Shown: positions 57,900-64,000 of the stretch, piece by piece
Numbering within the stretch: the first letter of the stretch is position 1
Layout: every line of letters begins with the position of its first letter
Source of the DNA: Corbicula japonica
Taxonomy: Eukaryota > Mollusca > Bivalvia > Venerida > Cyrenidae
Assembly: GCA_038501625.1 (NCBI GenBank)
Contig: JAZAYU010000179.1
Span: 496,001 to 560,000, forward strand
Length of the DNA stretch: 64,000 nt
Direction of reading: 5' to 3'
Notes under the pieces: model-generated
What the model was told of the DNA's origin: nothing
What the model saw: only the letters and a program-made list of their open reading frames with translations
Database searches by the model: none
Translations under genes and position numbers: made by a program

Positions 57900-60314
57900 C
57901 TTTATTTTCCTCTATCAGATTTCTTATCTCGTTCCAGTCAACTTGAACTGAATTGCACATTTTCATGGCAGCCACTAATTTCCCCATGGTTGCATCGCTT
58001 CCCAGTCTAATGAACCATTCTTTCAGCATATGAAATCTTTGCGTGGCACTATTTGGATAATCTTCAATAATTTGGTTAATATGTGCACGTGAAAATTCCA
58101 ATTGCAGACCAAGTTGTTCCCAGTCGTTTCCGATGTGCTGAGAAACTTTACTGATTATTTTGTCAGTCAAAACAACAGTTTCATCAGGTTTTGTCAAACT
58201 GATTTCTGTGAACCACTGGGATTTAGCTGCATCAGATAACATGCAGCTGTTATGCGACTTTAAATCTGGACATATAATATATTTGCTTCCAGCAAGATGT
58301 TCCATATCATCGATTTGCTTGCTTCCACTGGCACCATGGCTTTCATCATTGCACTTATAACAAATTAAATATGGTCTTATATATTGACCATCATCCTGTT
58401 GAAGCTTATTAAATTCGTATTTAACAACTGTTTCTGCGAAGCGTCGAAAACAATCCGCTTGGTCGCAGTTGATGTCAGCTGGACTCAGACTGACTAGCCA
58501 CAATTCAATACAATTCATGTTCGATTCCAGCACACCAGCGTGGTTTCTATCAATCCTCACGACACAAAGATTTTGGAAAATCATTGGTTGGTTGTTATCT
58601 TCGACAATGGACCACCTTCCGACACTTGCAGACATAAGTCTATGATAAACCAATGGCACAATGGTTGAATTGTTGAATTTCATAACAAATCGAATTATTG
58701 TCCTAGGCCTGCCTTTGAAAAATTCTTCTTTCTTTTCGAGAGGAAAGGAATACCTAAGAAAACTTGGGACGATATACCAACCGACGGGTGAAGACTTGTT
58801 ACTTTCTTCGTCATATTTTGTTACTTCAGACAAAATGTTGTGTTCCTTCAATGCCATCAGTAAAATGTTCTTGTTTTTAATGAAGTTCTGGTCTTGGCTC
58901 CATTGAACATCAATAAGTCTTTCTTCAAGTCTTGCCTCTGATAGTAGCTTTAACCATAATGGTCTTATTGTTGGGTCATTTTTTGTAAAGCGCTGACAAG
59001 TTACAATTGACTTAAATGCATCAACCACAAACTGAGGCTCCAAAAATACATATTCTGATAGTTGCGGCACATCAAAGTAGATACATGTTCCTTTGGCATG
59101 ATGGTAGCGTAGAAATAACTTCAATTCATCTACATCATTTATTGGAAATTCACTTTTTGAGTCAGCATCTTGTAAATGCGAAAAAGTAATGACTTTCAAA
59201 TGTCTACACTGACTCATCCACATCTCAAGCAGTATCCATTTTGCCGGTAATTCAATCGTTTCTGAGGTTTTGTTTCCAATTTCTATGATTCGCTGACGAA
59301 GGTTTGCTATTGAAACATCATTAGACACAGTATTATCTACAGCAAAATCTTCAGGAAATATGTGTCTGCTCAAGCTTGTTCCGTCAAAAAGTGCACGAAT
59401 GTCTTCAAAGTATTTATCAATGCTCTTCTTTTTTGCGTTTTCATCACCAAGAATTTTATCTTTATGGGTACCAACAAGAAGAACTGTTGGCTCACTTCCG
59501 TCTTCTGTTCCAACAAGTGAGTGAATAGAAGTCATCCAGAATTTAAAGTAATACTCCATGGTCCTTTTGTCATCTGGTACAGGGCAATCTGTGTCATTAA
59601 TTACACTGCTTAGTTGTGTGGATAAGTCAAATACAAGAAGATAAATTGCTTTCCGGCTGTGAAATAAGGAATGAGTTGCATAAAATAAAAATTGCCCTCC
59701 GAAATCCCAAAAAGTAAAACGTGTTTGAATATCACTTTCTATTGGTTTATTTATCGTTTGTTCTACTTTTACTAAAAGCTTTGATAATTGGTGGTCCGGA
59801 GTAAGGAATGTTTTACGTGGTTTAGAAGAAAATGGATCGCACTTTGCTGCCTCTTGATCATTCTTTGTTACTTGCCTTTGTGATAGAAGCATGTCCACAT
59901 TTGAAGAACCAGATGAATCATGAAGATAATCTGTTGAATTTCTTTCATCGATTTCCTTGTCAGTGTTTAAGGCGGAAACGTTTTGTTCGCTTCGTTTAGT
60001 CGTCAGTTTTTCACCTTTAGCGACTGCAATTAAGCGTTTTACCTGTTCGTACGTCGGATCATCGTGTGCAAAGTCTGCATTCAAAAACTCGCCATTACTG
60101 CTAGGCTTGCAAACAAATGTTTCAATGTCTATGCCATTTGTGCTCTGAACGTTATCCGTAGATTTTTTAAGAATTTGTCGGGCTACGGTGGTCTTCCCCT
60201 GATTGAAGTTTCCAACGATGTTCACTCTTACAGTTCTGTCCGTCTCTTTGCCATGTTTTAAAGCATTTTCATATTTTATAACAGCTTGCGGATCGTTCTG
60301 GAACACCTTTGGAA
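57900..60314 (-). CDS. ROCO-family GTPase with Death domain (large internal exon)
   Basis: A 2.4 kb exon between acceptor cacttacag|TT (60315) and donor AAAG|gtaagt (57899). The simple frame opens with GTG at 60306, so the true start lies in an upstream exon; its apparent C-terminus SLLQTAQQNY is intron read-through. From 60306: P-loop VGNFNQGKTT (residues about 31-40); WDFGGQ switch II (about 198-203); VGTHKDK, a G4 motif (about 277); then a COR-type region (about 340-640) with LPAKWILLEMWM and a winged-helix-like YIVPSFLRYSFP. About residues 710-800 form a Death domain (SQHIGNDWEQLGLQLEFSRA, RFHMLKEWFIRLG). Roc-COR proteins are dimeric GTPases; Death domains recruit adaptors in apoptosis or immunity. 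Kinase and LRR modules are not in this exon. Confidence 0.88.
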
Positions 60315-61049
60315 CTGTAAGTGTAAACTGGAATTAGGGTTTTAGTTTGGTATAATTATGAAACCTTTCAGGGAAAGGCATACGTGAGCATCAACAAGCA
60401 GTAGATGTTTGTAAGTGGTCACTGTGTTTAAAACTTAACATGTTACATATCATGGAATTTGATATTCGAAATGAGACACTCGAAGAAAACAAATTACCCT
60501 TACACTTAACAACCACGTTACGAGAATGGTAATAATACATTCTCAGATCGGAATAAAAAATAGAAACTATATCCTCCTTAGCATAATCGAAAACACATCC
60601 TACAAATCTGACAACGCTAGCAAGTGCGTGTGATTACAATATGCATTTTAAACATGGTGAACGAAGTTTATTTGTAGTCTTAAAGTCCACTTTGTTGTTT
60701 GCTTTTAAAGAAGCGAGTGTTGGTACAAAAAGATGGCTGTAACCCTGTCTGTAATGCGAATCAACTAGTTAATGTTCCGCAACTAAAATATTTGTTTCAA
60801 TTAATTGACGGACATCAACCTATTATATATTCGACTTTTTTTCTTGTAATTAACTAAAACATTAATGAAAAAAGTGCAGTTAATGCTACATGTATATGCA
60901 ACAAGTCCAGTCGACGTCAAATTTATCATTAAATTATAAACAAAACAATTCAAGCATAATTTATGACAATAATAAAAAGAATTATCACAAATAATAAACT
61001 GTTTTGCAAAAAAATCATTGGGATGTATATCCGTAAGTCGTTTGCTTAA
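60315..61049 (-). other. Upstream intron sequence of the ROCO gene
   Basis: Directly 5' of the GTPase exon's acceptor. AT-rich, no exon with open frame and matching phase recognised. The gene must have at least one more 5' exon, since no ATG precedes the P-loop in this exon. Confidence 0.55.
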
Positions 61050-61833
61050 GGTATGACCATCCTAATGGGCACTATTAAGAATCCAACATCTGATTATTTT
61101 TTCATCAACTGCTTCATACCACTGACTTGTATGCAAAATTTTGATGATTTTCACCGTGTAGTTTTGGAGATTTTTAGCTTTTTTTTTATTTAAAAAAGTG
61201 AGAAAAAACGTGAAAGTATCCAAATTCTTTAATCGGTGACAAAATTTTTTGTTATAGATAAATTCAACCCTAATTTTTTACAGTTTATCCAAAATATGTT
61301 ATATTTTACTAAACTAATTTAAGATATAATATATAAATACAGAATTTATCTTAAAATGACATTTTTTGACCAAATAAATTTAAAAAATGCATTTTTTTTT
61401 ATTTCACGAGACTAAATTAATGAAAATTGTGCAAAATCCTGATTGGTGCAATATACAAAAATTTACCATTTTTTAACTGTATACCTTAAACAAAATTTAA
61501 ACAAAATTTCAGAGAAGTTTACCGTCCAGTTTTAGAAATTTTCAAATTGATGACTTGAATAAACAACTATTCTGATAGCGAAAACCCTTTTAATCTTGAT
61601 TATTTTCCTTATTTTTGTTTAAATCATGAGAATTTTATATTCAATGACAGAATTACACAGGAAAAAAAAGAAATATGCCAATCATTTAAGCTCTAGGCTT
61701 ACAAAAAAATTAGCTTCCAGTGGGATTTGAACCCTGGTCCTCTTGCATGACAGAACTCTAAGCTAATTTACTACTATAGTTACCTCCCTTGGATACTCTT
61801 CTTGATATAGGTATTCATTAGGATGGTCATACC
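61050..61833. mobile_element. TTAA-flanked MITE
   Basis: 784 bp bounded by TTAA at 61046-61049 and 61834-61837. The 18-bp terminal inverted repeats are perfect: GGTATGACCATCCTAATG. TTAA targets are typical of piggyBac-like transposons, though the terminal sequence does not look like the common CCC start. There is no transposase. A tRNA-like promoter lies inside near the right end. Confidence 0.87.
61712..61790 (-). ncRNA. tRNA-like Pol III promoter region inside the MITE
   Basis: The minus strand has a good B box, GGTTCAAATCC (61722-61733), and about 30 bases upstream an A-box-like TTAGCTTAGAGTT (61754-61766). The spacing fits a tRNA head such as starts a SINE, but acceptor and anticodon stems do not pair convincingly, so this is a tRNA-derived relic and not a functional tRNA gene. 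Confidence 0.5.
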
Positions 61834-61875
61834 TTAAATATTCTACGCACAGTTGTGCAAAATTACAAAATTAAC

Positions 61876-62003
61876 CTGCGTTTTTCATCGGAAGGATTCT
61901 GGTCACAGATAAATTTTATAATTTTCGGATTTGACTTAAATAGGTGAGTAAAATTTATACACTTGTCAAAATTTCGAAGTGCACACTTTTCAATGTTGAA
62001 TAT
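61876..62003 (-). CDS. Possible upstream exon, LRR-like (tentative)
   Basis: Minus strand: a good acceptor, ttttactttcag|AT (62004), then 128 bp open in one frame, then a donor CGCAG|gttaat (61875). It would encode IFNIEKCALRNFDKCINFTH and LFKSNPKIIKFICDQNPSDE, with spacing of Leu/Phe/Cys/Asn reminiscent of leucine-rich repeats, which often precede Roc domains. Against it: it ends with 2 leftover bases while the GTPase exon needs 1, so the two cannot be joined directly. Either another exon lies between, or this is chance. Confidence 0.3.
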
Positions 62004-64000
62004 CTGAAAGTAAAATAATCATAGTTAAATGAAAGTTTGATATTATGTTGAATATGATCAATCAATAAGAATTATCTGAAAACTCTGCATTTGTTTTACT
62101 TATTATCTCTGTATATTCTATTTATGCGTAATCCACGTTTGACAATTGAAATTGATTTTTACAACCGATTTTGTTTTGCACATGTTCACCGACACCGGAA
62201 AATCTAAAAGACACACCAACGTTTTATAACTGTGGAAAGTTTGGCGACTGAAGACCACGAACGCGCCATCAAATTGCTCATAACTGGCACAACTTTAAAT
62301 TTGTTATAAAAACATCCTGATGTTATTCGTTAATGAAAAAGAAATGCCGCATTATTGCATATTTTATCATTATAAGAAAAAATCAAATGATATTATTTTC
62401 TAGATTGATAACGTTGCTTGATAACGTTGACATTACTCTCAGACGTCATTAAATATGTACGTAAAAGAACGTAAAATCGAAAATTTAAGAACTGCATTTG
62501 TTTGATAAGTGCCCATTTACTTAAACTCTTAAACTAAAATTAAAAGTAATCAATTAAACTTCAAAATCGGATTTTTTAAAAATCACTCTATTTTGTCACA
62601 TATATTAAAACCGTATCCGAAATACCGGTCTATTTTTATCGAAATAAATACTTTATTTTTTTTATTTTGGAAAAGCAGTTACAAATGTACCATAGGTAAG
62701 TGCATCGTTCCAAATCGCTAGACCCCTCAAATACTTACAACACAAACTAATGTGAGGAAAATAGAACTCTTCATAATATCCCACGTAATCACTTTATGGA
62801 TAAAATAAAAAGTTTGTGTTGGCAAACCTCAACATTTTCTTTTAGATTTACATCAAATATCGATGATACAAAGATGAAAGAGTGGAATATGCATATCAGG
62901 TATCGCCACACTCACAAAACACAGCCTCCCCACGCAGCGAAAAAAACGAGAAGAAGAGAAAGCATGTTTCTTATAAATATGTCAATTTAAATAAGACACC
63001 CACAAACAATAAACGAAAAAAAGAAAGAGAACCCTTGATGAGAAAATGATCACAACCGATAGCGGAGAGCAGTGGCAATGACTATGTGGGTTGTTAAGAT
63101 ACTGATAATCTTTCATTGTAATTTACAATATTTGAAAGATTCAATCAAATAGTTCGAAAATCAACATTTATTCAATGAGCACTTAGAACTTTTTAGGAGT
63201 GTATATAATTGGAAACACGGTATTATTTTCCCTAAAGTTAGGTTTGGAACGTTTTGGAATTGATTTAACTTGATTATTTTTATTTTTCACAACACGATTA
63301 ATTCAAAATTCAAAGGATTTCAACCACAAGTGGCTACATAGTTTTAAATTGGTTACCGACGTGTTTGTTTGCTTTTCTAGAGTTGTCTGTATAACTACCC
63401 AAACCTCCTAGCCCGGGTTGAGCGCAACTCAAAATTTTTACATCAATAAACAGTGCTATTTCGTTCCATACCAAACGATGGTACGCACAAGTTTACCTCG
63501 GCCAATATAAGCTTAATCTATTTAGTATAGTAACCTTATTTTATTTGGAATGCGTCAATATTATTTAAATTATTGTAAGATTAGCAACTGGTCATTGTGT
63601 TAAGCCGACTGCACGTGAAGATCTAGATGCGATTGCATAAGAAGGAAATGAAAATGAATTATCTTAATACGGAATCGACCCTACGATTTCGACGCGCGAA
63701 GCGCGTCGAAATCGTGTCGATTCCGATTACGGTATTGCGCATGAGCAACGGTCTATACCAAGAGACTTGGAAACCGTGTCTTTCCGGTTTGCAAAATACC
63801 CTGTTAAATACGGCTTTCTGATTGGACAATAAAAAAACCTTGCAAAGTAAGGCTTTTTCTGATTGGACAATATGACTTGAATCCAGATTGCTTGCTTCTG
63901 GATTTTAAAACTAAAAAGCCGCCATTTTGTTTCTCGATTCACATTTTCAGAAGTTCTGATTCCATATGTTAGATAACAATTAAGATTGAACTCGCCCTAA
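62004..64000. other. AT-rich DNA upstream, no gene seen
   Basis: No supportable exon or RNA gene. Small frames (62796-62990, 63627-63821) lack domains. A strong hairpin lies at 63670-63727. Confidence 0.55.
63670..63727. repeat. Hairpin with GCGCGAAGCGCG turn
   Basis: Left cggaatcgac-cct-acgatttcgacgcgc pairs with right gcgcgtcgaaatcg-tgtcgattccg; the turn is gaa. A 3-base bulge is the main mismatch. GC-rich turn and location in AT-rich DNA match the hairpins at 34.1 and 42.0 kb. Confidence 0.88.

Noticed and set aside
61712..61790. Functional tRNA gene
   Set aside because: B box and A-box-like words are present, but the acceptor and anticodon stems do not pair convincingly.

Overview
The window looks like nuclear DNA from an animal, most probably a marine bivalve mollusc. 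It is AT-rich, gene-poor and full of nested transposable elements. It has GT-AG introns, and it carries GGCGTC-rich and 'AGGTCAAGGTCACTG' tandem repeats of a kind I recall from bivalve genomes (from memory, not a search). One 500-base N gap (36545-37044) shows it is a scaffold.

The left 28.5 kb is a very long imperfect palindrome. The left arm is 1-2479 plus 15067-17718 and the right arm is 23238-28502, with a 5.5 kb spacer. The arms differ at a few percent of positions by eye. The left arm is split by a 12.6 kb insertion (2480-15066). This is a minus-strand CR1/Jockey-group-like LINE (LINE A), itself interrupted by a deleted LTR retrotransposon (4596-8133, 511-bp LTRs, CACG duplication) and by a composite repeat element (8239-11952, TTA duplication) made of four tandem arrays. 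Removing both insertions restores the LINE A reading frame at each junction. The right arm has its own private insertion, a 243-bp MITE with a 9-bp target duplication.

From 28.5 to 37.4 kb I see no gene, only microsatellites, a CCGG-rich repeat, a hairpin and a second MITE of the same 9-bp-duplication family. From 37395 to 51913 lies one L1/Tx1-type LINE on the plus strand (LINE C), bounded by a perfect 15-bp duplication and ending in poly(A). It is split by a mariner-like non-autonomous element (40592-42690, TA duplication) and by a plus-strand LINE (LINE D, 44901-50389) that still has a 1394-codon endonuclease/reverse-transcriptase frame. Next comes a 0.8 kb cluster of fold-back hairpins (53.4-54.2 kb).

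The only host gene I can support is on the minus strand, 60314 to 54923. Three exons with phase-matched splice sites encode the C-terminal ~1100 residues of one protein: a Roc-COR GTPase, a Death domain, and a trypsin-like serine protease with a complete His-Asp-Ser triad resembling FAM111. This GTPase-Death-protease architecture is the most interesting item in the window. Its 5' exons are not securely identified; a possible exon lies at 61876-62003, beyond a TTAA-flanked MITE that contains a tRNA-like Pol III promoter.
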